Source of the DNA: Chitinimonas arctica
GTDB taxonomy: Bacteria; Pseudomonadota; Gammaproteobacteria; Burkholderiales; Chitinimonadaceae
Reading direction: 5' to 3'
DNA: 64,000 nucleotides
Assembly (NCBI RefSeq): GCF_007431345.1
Contig: NZ_CP041730.1
Span: 4,092,001 to 4,156,000, forward strand
Positions 41,183-49,593 of the stretch are shown in pieces; the first letter of the stretch is position 1, and every line of letters begins with the position of its first letter. The notes beneath the pieces were generated by a model that worked only from the letters and a program-made list of their open reading frames with translations, had not been told where the DNA came from and made no database searches. A program made the position numbers and the translations under genes.

Positions 41183-42096
41183 TGGGCCGCCGTATCCTTT
41201 CTTCGACCTCGGGCAATGTGGCGGCCCGCTCGGTCTTTCCTTGGCCCGCCGCGATTCCTCGCCCCGCCGCCCAGGGCGATAACACCGGCGCCTCGGCCGG
41301 CTACCTGCCGGTGTCCTGGCTGACCGATGGCAGTGCGCTACAGGTTTTCTCGTTGCCGGGCTTTGCTCTGCTCAATCCTGCGGGCATGCCGATCTGGACC
41401 AAGGTACTCAGCGATTTTCCGACTATCACCGCCTTGGTGCGCGAATCGATCTACTTCGACGCGGTCGATCAAGCAATCTGGTGTATGACCTATTTCACCG
41501 GTACCACACCGGCCACGATGTACCTCAACAAGATTGTGCTAGCGAGTGGTGCTTTGACCGTGGTCGGCAGCTTTTCGGCGCAGACCAATAACGCCTTTGC
41601 CCATAACAACCACCTGTTGACCCGAGCCGTCGAGGGCGCCGGCAATCTGTCGCTCTACAGTGTGTCCGCCACCAACGGCAATGTGTACCGCACGACGTTC
41701 CATCCCACGACGGGCGCGGTTGTGACCAGCCCGACCGTGGTGACCTCGGCGAACGGCGTGCCTTTGAACAATACGGGTAACGGATTTGCCTATGTCAGTG
41801 CCGACGAATCCCTGGTGGTGTTGGCCAGCATGAGCGTGCAGTCGGGTTCCACCAACACCGATCCCATCGTGTTACCGCTGGCGCGCAACGGTCGGCAAGC
41901 CGCTGTTATGGCGAACCAGATCGGCTTCCCGGTCAGCATGGCCAGCAATGGCGCGACATCCTTGCTGCGCCACATTGGGGGCGGCAAGTACACGGTGTTT
42001 AGTCCTGCGGGCGGTCGGCGATTGACGGGTGGCGTGTATACGCGGATAGCCCTCGACAGCTGGTTGAACCAAGTCGCTACTTTGGCGGGGATATAA
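41182..42096 (+). CDS. putative receptor-binding tail protein
   Basis: Encodes 304 residues, Ser/Thr/Ala-rich with repetitive beta-strands (YLNKIVLASGALTVVGSFSA, TRAVEGAGNLSLYSVSAT, PTVVTSANGVPLNNTGN), reminiscent of a beta-propeller or fibre tip. Its position after the short fibre gene makes it the likely host-range determinant. No family is recognised. Confidence 0.6.
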   Translation: MGRRILSSTSGNVAARSVFPWPAAIPRPAAQGDNTGASAGYLPVSWLTDGSALQVFSLPGFALLNPAGMPIWTKVLSDFPTITALVRESIYFDAVDQAIWCMTYFTGTTPATMYLNKIVLASGALTVVGSFSAQTNNAFAHNNHLLTRAVEGAGNLSLYSVSATNGNVYRTTFHPTTGAVVTSPTVVTSANGVPLNNTGNGFAYVSADESLVVLASMSVQSGSTNTDPIVLPLARNGRQAAVMANQIGFPVSMASNGATSLLRHIGGGKYTVFSPAGGRRLTGGVYTRIALDSWLNQVATLAGI

Positions 42097-42100
42097 ATAG

Positions 42101-42643
42101 ATGAACAAACGTGTGCATTTCCCGATTCGAACCGACGCCTCGTCCGGATTAATTACCTATCCCGACCAGATTCGCTTCTTCGCCAATGCCGACTTGGCCG
42201 CCATGCCCGGCCATATCATCGCCGATTACAGCGGCAACCATGATCTACCCCTCTACGGTCTATCCAAGCCAGCTGTCCGCCCGCTCTTGGTGATTATCCA
42301 GGTCACCAGCGACCGACCCAATCAAACCACAGTAGCCCTGGATCGCCATGAGGTGATCTGCCCGCAGGGCGCCACGCTGAGCTTTACCGCCGAGCTGCGC
42401 GGCGAGGACGGCGCGGTACTGCCGTTGAGTGATAGCTTTCGATTGCCCATCCTCCAGCAGGGTGGCCGTGAAGGCTTGCTGCTGGCGACCATGGTCGAGG
42501 GCATCGTTACCGTGACCGCGCCGTTTACGGTCCCCGGTGACGATGGCGCCTGGCATGTCGATGAGGCGGCTATCAATGCAGGATTGCCGGAAGCCGCGCA
42601 GATGCGCTTTGCGGGGATGGTGGTCAGCGTGTTCCGGCGTTAG
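42101..42643 (+). CDS. tail fibre-associated protein, unknown
   Basis: Encodes 180 residues starting MNKRVHFPIRTDASSGLITY. Ig-like strands are suggested (VALDRHEVICPQGATLSFTA, FRLPILQQGGREGLLLATMV, EGIVTVTAPFTVPGDDGAW). It is possibly a fibre chaperone or accessory. It starts 4 bp after the preceding stop. Confidence 0.6.
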   Translation: MNKRVHFPIRTDASSGLITYPDQIRFFANADLAAMPGHIIADYSGNHDLPLYGLSKPAVRPLLVIIQVTSDRPNQTTVALDRHEVICPQGATLSFTAELRGEDGAVLPLSDSFRLPILQQGGREGLLLATMVEGIVTVTAPFTVPGDDGAWHVDEAAINAGLPEAAQMRFAGMVVSVFRR

Positions 42644-42688
42644 CCCGCCAGGCGCTGTCCGCCGCGACCCGCCATGCGCATGGATAAG

Positions 42689-43006
42689 CTAGTCCGTATT
42701 CGCTCCCTCGCGCGATGCGAGCCATTGCGTCGCCAAATCCTCCACCAAGCGCTGGAAGTTTTCGCTTTGCGGATCGTGCCGATTCGAATCGAAGAGGAAG
42801 TAAAGGGCCTCGCTGTCCATTTCGCAGGCTGCACACTTTACGGGTGCGACATGCTCGTAGGCGCTAACGCATTGGAACAGCCAATGGGCGTGCTGGGCCA
42901 CGGAGCGGGCCTCTCCCGCAAGGGCGGCGATACCGTAAGCAAAAAAGGCGTCTGCTTTTTCTCGAATATTGTCCTTGGTTTGATAGATACGATGCTTGCC
43001 AGCCAT
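42689..43006 (-). CDS. leftward moron in the tail module, unknown
   Basis: Encodes 105 residues starting MAGKHRIYQTKDNIREKADA, helical with CVSAYEHVAPVKCAACEM, whose cysteines may bind metal. A near-perfect Shine-Dalgarno (AAGGAGG) precedes the ATG. It lies opposite to the late operon between fibre and sheath genes, so it probably has its own promoter in the 200 bp to its right and is expressed in the lysogen. Confidence 0.7.
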   Translation of the reverse strand: MAGKHRIYQTKDNIREKADAFFAYGIAALAGEARSVAQHAHWLFQCVSAYEHVAPVKCAACEMDSEALYFLFDSNRHDPQSENFQRLVEDLATQWLASREGANTD

Positions 43007-43219
43007 GGTGCCTCCTTGTTTCCCCCGCGGAAGCTCAGTACTTCATAGAATATATTCTACATCATAAGGGTCTGCCGCTGTGTGGCGGCGATGACCGAAC
43101 TCGCACACTAGACAATCGACTCGCGGCCCGCATCCTTCATTTGGACTAACGTCCTAACAAATTCACTCCGCCCATTTTTCTCTCGCTCGCCTCGTGTGGG
43201 CTTTTCCCTTTGGAGTCTC

Positions 43220-44389
43220 ATGCCCAGCTTGAGTTTCTTTCACGGCGTAACCGTAACCCTGGTCGATACCGGGCCGCGCCCCATCGCCATTCCGTCCTCG
43301 TCCATCATTGGCCTGGTCGATACCTTTACCCCGGCCGAAGGACTGGCCGCACCGAATCAACCCATCCTGCTGACCAGCTACCGCGAGGCCGTCCTTAAAT
43401 TTGGCGCTGGTAGCAATCTGGCCAAGGCTGCGCGAGGGATCTACGCCCAGGCCGCTGCCGTGATCGTGGCGGTCGGTGTACCCAGCGTGGCCGATGGTGC
43501 CGCGCTGACCAGTGCCGTGATCGGAGGGGTGACCCAGGCCGGCCTACGTACCGGCATGCAAGCGCTGCTGGATGGCAAAAGCCGCCACAACGCGCAGCCG
43601 CGGCTGATCGTTTGTCCCGGCCATTCGGCCAAGCAGCCGGTCGCGTCCGCCATGGATAGCCTGGCGTCCAAGTTGAAGGCGGTCGCCATTGTTGACGGTC
43701 CGAATACCGACGACGAAGCCGCCGTCGCCTACTTCACCAACTTTGGGAGCAAGCGCATTTACGCCGTTGATCCTGGGTTAAGGATCTGGGATACCACCAC
43801 CAATGCCGAGGTGGTCGTGCCGGCCTCGCCCTATGCGGCCGGCCTGTTCGCGCGCACCGACAAGGAATACGGCTTTTGGGCCAGCCCATCCAATAAGGAA
43901 TTCGTGGAAGTCACCGGTACCGGCCGCCCGGTCGAGTTTCTCGACGGCGACGAGACCTGCCGCGCCAACCTGCTCAATGCCGCCCATATCACCACCATTA
44001 TCCGCGATGGTGGCTTCCGCCTTTGGGGTAACCGCACCTTGTCGGCTGACCCTAAGTGGTCGTTTGTCACCCGCGTGCGCACGCTCGATATCGTCATGGA
44101 CGCCATCCTCTACGGCCACAAATGGGCGGTGGACCGCTCCATCACCAAGACCTACGTCAAGGACGTGACGGAAGGGCTGCAGGCCTTTATGCGTGACCTG
44201 AAGGCACAGGGTGCAATCATCAACTTCGAGGTGTATCCGGATCTGGAACTGAATACCGCCAGCCAGCTGGAGCAGGGCCGCGTCTATTGGAATATCCGCT
44301 TTACCGACGTTCCACCTGCAGAAAACCCCATTTTTCGCGTCGAAGTGACGAATCAATGGATTACCGAAGTCCTCAGCAACAATAAATAA
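43220..44389 (+). CDS. contractile tail sheath protein (FI)
   Basis: Encodes 389 residues from the ATG after TTGGAG. The pattern FHGVTVTLVDTGPRPIAIPS, SSIIGLVDTFTPAEG, FWASPSNKEFVEVTGTGRPV, NAAHITTIIRDGGFRLWGNR and LQAFMRDLKAQGAIINFEVY is P2 gpFI. It proves a contractile (myovirus) tail. Confidence 0.97.
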   Translation: MPSLSFFHGVTVTLVDTGPRPIAIPSSSIIGLVDTFTPAEGLAAPNQPILLTSYREAVLKFGAGSNLAKAARGIYAQAAAVIVAVGVPSVADGAALTSAVIGGVTQAGLRTGMQALLDGKSRHNAQPRLIVCPGHSAKQPVASAMDSLASKLKAVAIVDGPNTDDEAAVAYFTNFGSKRIYAVDPGLRIWDTTTNAEVVVPASPYAAGLFARTDKEYGFWASPSNKEFVEVTGTGRPVEFLDGDETCRANLLNAAHITTIIRDGGFRLWGNRTLSADPKWSFVTRVRTLDIVMDAILYGHKWAVDRSITKTYVKDVTEGLQAFMRDLKAQGAIINFEVYPDLELNTASQLEQGRVYWNIRFTDVPPAENPIFRVEVTNQWITEVLSNNK

Positions 44390-44400
44390 AGGAAACTGTA

Positions 44401-44904
44401 TTGGTCCCGCAAACGCTATACAACATGAACGCCTTTATCGACGGCAAGGGCTATGCCGGCCTGGCGATGTCGGTGACGCCACCGAAGCTGAAGCTCAAGA
44501 CCGACGACCACCGCCCCGGTGGCTCCGATGCCGCCATCAAGATGGATATGGGCATGGAGACGCTGGAAGGTAGCTTTACTCTGTCCGGTCTGGATGCAGG
44601 CGCACTGAAGTTCTTCGGCCTGGCCGATCAGACCGCCTTCAATGGTAGCTTTCGCGGAGCCTTCAAGGACCAGAAAGGCGGCGTGGTCGCGGCGATTATC
44701 GGCATGCGCGGCATGCTGGAGGAATTGGATATGGGCGACTGGAAGCCCGGCGAAAAGGCCGAGAACAAGTTTGGCATAGCCCTCAGCTATTACAAGCTGG
44801 AGCTGGACGGTAAGGTGATGTACGAGATCGAACCGCTGGCGTGCAAGCGGGTAATCGATGGGGTGGATCAACTGGACAAGGTCCGCGAGGCCCTGGGCCT
44901 ATAG
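44401..44904 (+). CDS. tail tube protein (FII)
   Basis: Encodes 167 residues. It starts at TTG, 7 bp after AAGGAAA, giving MVPQTLYNMNAFIDGKGYAG. The segments SVTPPKLKLKTDDHRPGGSD and YYKLELDGKVMYEIEPLACK identify P2 gpFII. It polymerises into the inner tube beneath the sheath. Confidence 0.95.
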   Translation: MVPQTLYNMNAFIDGKGYAGLAMSVTPPKLKLKTDDHRPGGSDAAIKMDMGMETLEGSFTLSGLDAGALKFFGLADQTAFNGSFRGAFKDQKGGVVAAIIGMRGMLEELDMGDWKPGEKAENKFGIALSYYKLELDGKVMYEIEPLACKRVIDGVDQLDKVREALGL

Positions 44905-44912
44905 CAAGCGCC

Positions 44913-45572
44913 CTACAGGGAAGGCAGCACGATGTGTTTGCGGTTCAAATAGGCGGTGAGTACCGACCAACTGTGGGAGTTATCCGTGGTGTCGAATTCC
45001 ATCCGAAACGCGTGGCCATTCTCCGCCCACCATTGTGCGCCGCCTGGCAAGGCGACTAACTCCTGTAGTGTTCTGACGCGGCTGAATTGACCACCCATTA
45101 AGCTCACGCGCGCCCGAAGGTCGAAAGGGAGATTGGCAATAAAGCCGAATTTAATCCAGGCCAATTCGCTATCCATTTGATTGACGGACTCAATGCGGCC
45201 CGATGCGAACATGACAATTCTTTTGATGCCCATTGCCTTTGCCGCTAAAGCCTGCCGCGCGAAAATACGGGTGCCCAAGCCGCGTTTCTGATTTTCTGCT
45301 TTAATGCTGAGCCCACTATTTTCAATCCACAGCCGACCATTCTCGGATCGGATAATACGCTTGGCGTTACCTAATAGAATGGGATGGCTGATTAAAAACG
45401 TCGCGGCATTCGTGGTAATGCTTAAATCAATCTGCGCGCCATCCATTGCTCCCGTCAATTGCGCAGCCAGAGATGTATCGAAATAAAGACCCTCGAATAC
45501 GCGATTGCCGCGATACAGGATTTGCACCTTGTCGTTGAAAAGCGACTTCGTCAGATCGTCACGATTTGCCAT
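44913..45572 (-). CDS. GNAT-like protein, leftward moron in the tail module
   Basis: Encodes 219 residues from ATG 45572; an upstream in-frame ATG at 45629 is possible. ENQKRGLGTRIFARQAL matches the acetyl-CoA pyrophosphate loop (QxxGxG/A) of GNAT enzymes, followed by a helix and IKRIVMFASGR. The C-terminal part ends NGHAFRMEFDTTDNSHSWSV. The substrate is unknown. It lies between tube and tail-chaperone genes, opposite to them, with only 8 bp separating its stop from the tube stop. Confidence 0.6.
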   Translation of the reverse strand: MANRDDLTKSLFNDKVQILYRGNRVFEGLYFDTSLAAQLTGAMDGAQIDLSITTNAATFLISHPILLGNAKRIIRSENGRLWIENSGLSIKAENQKRGLGTRIFARQALAAKAMGIKRIVMFASGRIESVNQMDSELAWIKFGFIANLPFDLRARVSLMGGQFSRVRTLQELVALPGGAQWWAENGHAFRMEFDTTDNSHSWSVLTAYLNRKHIVLPSL

Positions 45573-45675
45573 ACTTTTTCCGTCGCTACGCCATCGATAG
45601 GAAATCGATTGATCACTTCTTTTTAGCAAAGAAACCCACTAGGAACACCTGGTTTTTCACCCAAGGAATTGCATT

Positions 45676-46002
45676 TTGAACCAAGCTCATCCGCAAAAAC
45701 TAGCCACCAGCCAAATCACCGTCAAGCTGCGCCAAGCCACCACGTTCAACGGCGTGCTGCGTGACAGCCTGACGCTCCGCGCCCCGTTGGTGCGCGATAT
45801 CCGCATGGCCCAGCGCCTGGCCTCTGATGAAACCGAACGCGAAATGCAGCTGTTCGCCTCCCTGGCAGAAGTCTCGGTGGCAGAGCTGGAAGGCATGGCC
45901 TGGCGCGATTACCGGCGTCTGCAGGAGGCGTATTTTCGCCTGGCAGCCGATGACGATGCTGCCGATGCCCCAAATACGCCAGCTCATGCAACGGCTGGCT
46001 AA
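45676..46002 (+). CDS. tail assembly chaperone gpE
   Basis: Encodes 108 residues from a TTG start with AAGGA at 8 bp. VKLRQATTFNGVLRDSLTLR, APLVRDIRMAQRLASDETER and VSVAELEGMAWRDYRRLQEA fit the P2 gpE-type tail assembly chaperone. It sits between tube and tape measure, as in P2. A second short protein overlaps its end in another frame. Confidence 0.88.
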   Translation: MNQAHPQKLATSQITVKLRQATTFNGVLRDSLTLRAPLVRDIRMAQRLASDETEREMQLFASLAEVSVAELEGMAWRDYRRLQEAYFRLAADDDAADAPNTPAHATAG

Positions 46003-46081
46003 AGAGTTGCATTTCCAGCCGTCCGAGATTGATCGCCTCACGCTCGACGAGGTGATGTGGTGGCTTAGCGGCGAGTCGTAA
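45965..46081 (+). CDS. GpE'-like small protein overlapping gpE
   Basis: Encodes 38 residues: MPQIRQLMQRLAKELHFQPS, then EIDRLTLDEVMWWLSGES. The tail LHFQPSEIDRLTLDEVMWW matches the P2 GpE short family, which in P2 is reached by frameshifting from gpE. Here it could be a separate ORF or a fusion product by a +1 or -2 shift; no classical slippery heptamer was found in the overlap (45965-46002). Confidence 0.7.
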   Translation: MPQIRQLMQRLAKELHFQPSEIDRLTLDEVMWWLSGES

Positions 46082-46095
46082 AACAAGGAGACAAG

Positions 46096-48486
46096 ATGGC
46101 GAGAGAAATCGCGCTCGGCCTGGTCATCGGCGGCGCGGTCGGCGCCTCGTTGGGTAAGGCATTCGCGGAGACCAAGGGCAAGGTCGCGGATCTGCAACGG
46201 CGCACCCAGGATGCCAAGCTGTGGCACAAGGTGATCGGCGAAACCCGCCAGCTGCAGCAAGAGTTCAACACCCTGCACCGCACCGGTAGCGCGGCAGCTG
46301 AAGGCGTGCGGCGCAAGCTGGACGGCAATATCGCCACTTTGCGCCAGGCCGGCATCGAGGTGGACCGGCTGGAGCAACACTATCGCCGGCTGGGCCGTAC
46401 GGCACGCGGCTTGGAACTACAGACCGCCGGCCGACAGCGAATCGGCGCAGGCATGGAAGCGGGTAAATCCGCGATGGCCGATGCGGGCAAGTTCGCCCTG
46501 GGCATGGCGGCCCCGGTCATGGTCAGTGCCGACTATCGCGCCATCGTTCGCGATATCGCCATCAAGGGCGGTATCGCCCGCACCGCCGAGGAAGAGGATC
46601 TGTCGCGCGGCATCGTCAGTGCCTCGGCCTCCAGTGGCATGGCCCGCAACGATGTCGCCCAGGCGGTGAATGTGATGGTGGGTGGCGGGATGACGCGGCA
46701 GCAAGCGTTGGATTTCGCCCCGGATGCGGCCAAGTTTTCCGTTGGCCAGGCGTCGGAGGGCACCGACACCGCCAAGCTGATCCAGGCGCTGGCGCAGAAT
46801 GCCAAGATCGGCGACCCGGAAGGCATGCGCAAAGCGCTAAACAGCATCGCTTACCTGGGCAAGACTGGCTCGTTCGAATCCGCCGACATGGCGCGCTGGT
46901 TCCCCGAGCTGCTGGCGGAGATGCAAAAGGTCGGCATCGTCGGCCAGGAATCGGTTTCCAGTTTGGGTGCGCTTTTGCAGGTGCAAATGAAAACTGCCGG
47001 CAGCGCCGACCAAGCCGCCAACAATCTGAAGAACTGGTTTTCCAAGATCGGTTCCGAGGAAACGAAGAAGCAGTACAAGGACGCCGGCATCGATTACGAG
47101 GCCAAGATGCGCGAGGCCATCGGCAAGGGCTGGAACACCGTCGAAGCCTCGTTTGTCCTGGCCCGCGCCTATGTCGAGCGCATCGATCCGACCAAGGCCA
47201 AACAACTGGCCGAGGCGGCCAAGCAGATCGCACAGCAAGACCCCACCAAGCAGCAGGCCATGCTGCAGGCGTTCGCGGAGACCATGAAAACCGGCGATCT
47301 GTTCGCCGATATGCAGGTCAAGGCAGCCCTCACGGCGTACATGCAAAACAGCGCGCTCTACGCCAATCTCAAGCGCGACTCGAAGGCGGCCAGCAAGGAT
47401 ATCGAGAAGGATCTCGCAGACCGCCGCGCCGGCGCCAAGCAGCTATGGAGCGAAGTTGGCCAAGCCTGGGACGATGCGGTGCGCCGTGTCGGTGATGCGC
47501 TGCAACCACTGTCCGATACGGTGGGTAGGGCCTTGCGCGGGATTGGCCAAGGCATCGGTAAGGTTGCGAGCACTGTGCCACAAGCGACCGCCGCCTTGGC
47601 GGTGCTGGGCGCCTCGTTGATTGCCTGGAAGGGCATGAAAGCCGGCGCACAGATTGGCCGCGGTGCCTTCGATCTGGCGCGAGGTGGGCTGCTGGCTGGT
47701 CGTGGTCGTCTGCCTGGCCGGCTGGGGCAACTGGCCGAACGGGCTGGTAGCGCAGTCGGTGCTGCCAATGCCCAGGCGGTGTATGTCACCAATTGGCCAG
47801 CAGGTGGCTTAGGCGGTGGCGGCATCGATCTGCCCAATAGCCGCAGGCCAGCTGGTACCCCGCCTGTCGGTCGAATGGGGCGTGCCTGGCAAACAGTACG
47901 CGGTGTAGGGGAACGGATCGTCGGTGGTGGCCTGAATCTCCTGGGCAAAGCGGGCCGCCCTGGTCTGGCCCTCGCTTCGATGGGCAGCGTCGCCAGCATG
48001 GCACCCACCCTGGGTTCTATCGCAGGTAGCGGCTCGGCGGGGTTGATTGCCACCTCCGGCGGCATGGTCGCGGGTGCCGGTGCAGCCGGTTATGGTGTTG
48101 GCACGCTAATCAACAAGGGCGTGGGCAAGGTTACCGGCGGCGGCGATGGCTGGGCGGGCGGCGGGATGTTCAAGCAGCTGCACGGCGAGGAACTGCGCCA
48201 ACTCAATGCGCCGATATCGCTGGCCGAGGTCAATGCCTTGCGCGCCAAGCAGGGCAAGCCACCGGTTACCAGCCTCTCCACGGCGCGGCCTGCACCGGCG
48301 CCCAAACCGGTACCGACCACCAACCAGCAACTCACCTTCGCGCCAAACCTCGCAATTACTGTCCAAGGCGACGTCAAAGACCCGCGCGCATTGGCTGCCG
48401 AGCTGATGCCCCATCTCAAGCGGCTGTTCGAGGACTACCGTGCCCAGGTCGCACGCGGCGCCTTGCATGATGCTGCACACGTTTAA
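46096..48486 (+). CDS. tail tape measure protein
   Basis: Encodes 796 residues. A coiled-coil N-terminus (FAETKGKVADLQRRTQDAK) leads to the phage tape-measure core: VRDIAIKGGIARTAEEEDLS, GMARNDVAQAVNVMVGGGMT, SVGQASEGTDTAKLIQALAQ. A Gly/Ala-rich hydrophobic stretch (about 600-680) and a flexible C-terminus follow. It sets tail length; by the usual scale 796 residues corresponds to a tail of roughly 120 nm. Confidence 0.96.
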   Translation: MAREIALGLVIGGAVGASLGKAFAETKGKVADLQRRTQDAKLWHKVIGETRQLQQEFNTLHRTGSAAAEGVRRKLDGNIATLRQAGIEVDRLEQHYRRLGRTARGLELQTAGRQRIGAGMEAGKSAMADAGKFALGMAAPVMVSADYRAIVRDIAIKGGIARTAEEEDLSRGIVSASASSGMARNDVAQAVNVMVGGGMTRQQALDFAPDAAKFSVGQASEGTDTAKLIQALAQNAKIGDPEGMRKALNSIAYLGKTGSFESADMARWFPELLAEMQKVGIVGQESVSSLGALLQVQMKTAGSADQAANNLKNWFSKIGSEETKKQYKDAGIDYEAKMREAIGKGWNTVEASFVLARAYVERIDPTKAKQLAEAAKQIAQQDPTKQQAMLQAFAETMKTGDLFADMQVKAALTAYMQNSALYANLKRDSKAASKDIEKDLADRRAGAKQLWSEVGQAWDDAVRRVGDALQPLSDTVGRALRGIGQGIGKVASTVPQATAALAVLGASLIAWKGMKAGAQIGRGAFDLARGGLLAGRGRLPGRLGQLAERAGSAVGAANAQAVYVTNWPAGGLGGGGIDLPNSRRPAGTPPVGRMGRAWQTVRGVGERIVGGGLNLLGKAGRPGLALASMGSVASMAPTLGSIAGSGSAGLIATSGGMVAGAGAAGYGVGTLINKGVGKVTGGGDGWAGGGMFKQLHGEELRQLNAPISLAEVNALRAKQGKPPVTSLSTARPAPAPKPVPTTNQQLTFAPNLAITVQGDVKDPRALAAELMPHLKRLFEDYRAQVARGALHDAAHV

Positions 48487-48495
48487 GGAATCACG

Positions 48496-49410
48496 ATGGC
48501 ACTCGTTCAAGCAATCGGCCAGGCCGCAACACGCGCGGCAGCAGCGGCCGGGCGCGTCAGCCTGGTCGCAGCGAAGCTGGCGCAAGATCCTGGGCAGGGT
48601 GCGGCGATGCTGCAGTCGGTCGGTGGGCAAGCAGTAGCCGATATCCACGCTGCGACCTCGGGCTTGTCGCAAGTACGTGGTACCGGGCAAGCCATTGCCG
48701 ACGCGGATCGGTCGGCCATGGGTCGCGCCTATGGCGCCCTGGGCAATGCCGTCGTGGCGATTCAAGACAAAGCCGGCCGTATTGCGTCTGCGGTCACCCA
48801 GGCTGGCAGCGTGACGAAGCAGATCGCCAAACAGTTGGCGGAAGCGGGCCAAGCCTTGAAGCAGGCCAACACCCGCGCCCAACAGCAGCATCCCTTGGCC
48901 GCCAGCCCGGTACCGACCGCTACACCGTCGCCGACTACGCAGCGCGCCACCGTCATCGCGCCCTTCACCGGCGCCACCGGCCCGGCATCCCACCTGCTGA
49001 TTCTGAGCGCGCCGAGCGATACCTTCTATTTCGGCTTGCGCACGGCCGCGCACGACAGTGTGAAACGCCAGACCGCCTACAACGTCGCCAGCCAGGACCG
49101 GCTGACCCGCCGGCCTGCGTTGCAAGCGGTCAGCCAGGGCGGCGAAACCATCACCTTGTCCGGTGCCATCTTCACCGCCGCCGATTTCGGTACGGGCGCG
49201 CCGGGCATCGGCCAACTGAACCGCCTGCGCAAGATCGGCTATGCCCTGGAGCCGGTCACCCTGACCACCGGTTTCGGTGAAGTACTGGGCCGCTGGTATC
49301 TGACCAAGATCGACGAAGAGCAGGCCGGCCTGTTGGCGAATGGTGCCCCCCGTAAGCAAACCTTTACCTTGGAGTTCCAGCGCTATGGCGAGGACTATAC
49401 GAACGGCTGA
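48496..49410 (+). CDS. tail protein U with a long N-terminal extension
   Basis: Encodes 304 residues. The last 140 or so are P2 gpU-like: HLLILSAPSDTFYFGLRTAA, DRLTRRPALQAVSQGGETIT, LSGAIFTAADFGTGAPG and RWYLTKIDEEQAGLLANGAP. The first 160 or so, Ala/Gln-rich and helical (AIGQAATRAAAAAGRVSLVA), are absent from P2 gpU, so the gene is a fusion or extended form. It terminates the tail tube. Confidence 0.85.
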   Translation: MALVQAIGQAATRAAAAAGRVSLVAAKLAQDPGQGAAMLQSVGGQAVADIHAATSGLSQVRGTGQAIADADRSAMGRAYGALGNAVVAIQDKAGRIASAVTQAGSVTKQIAKQLAEAGQALKQANTRAQQQHPLAASPVPTATPSPTTQRATVIAPFTGATGPASHLLILSAPSDTFYFGLRTAAHDSVKRQTAYNVASQDRLTRRPALQAVSQGGETITLSGAIFTAADFGTGAPGIGQLNRLRKIGYALEPVTLTTGFGEVLGRWYLTKIDEEQAGLLANGAPRKQTFTLEFQRYGEDYTNG

Positions 49411-49591
49411 GGGCGATATCCTCGATACCCTGTGCCAACTGATCTACGGCTATCTGGAAGGGACGGTGGAAACCGTCCTGGCTGCTAACCCCGGCCTGGC
49501 CGCCCAGGCTCAGCCTTATCCGTCCGGCCTGCTGATCACGTTCCCGGATCTGCCTGCCCGCCGGCAGGACGCAATCCAGTTGTGGGCTTAG
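49385..49591 (+). CDS. tail protein X
   Basis: Encodes 68 residues from the ATG inside the end of the U gene. GDILDTLCQLIYGYLEGTVE and ANPGLAAQAQPYPSGLLITF match P2 gpX, a LysM-like baseplate hub protein. The 26-bp overlap with U implies coupling. Confidence 0.92.
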   Translation: MARTIRTAEGDILDTLCQLIYGYLEGTVETVLAANPGLAAQAQPYPSGLLITFPDLPARRQDAIQLWA

Positions 49592-49593
49592 GC

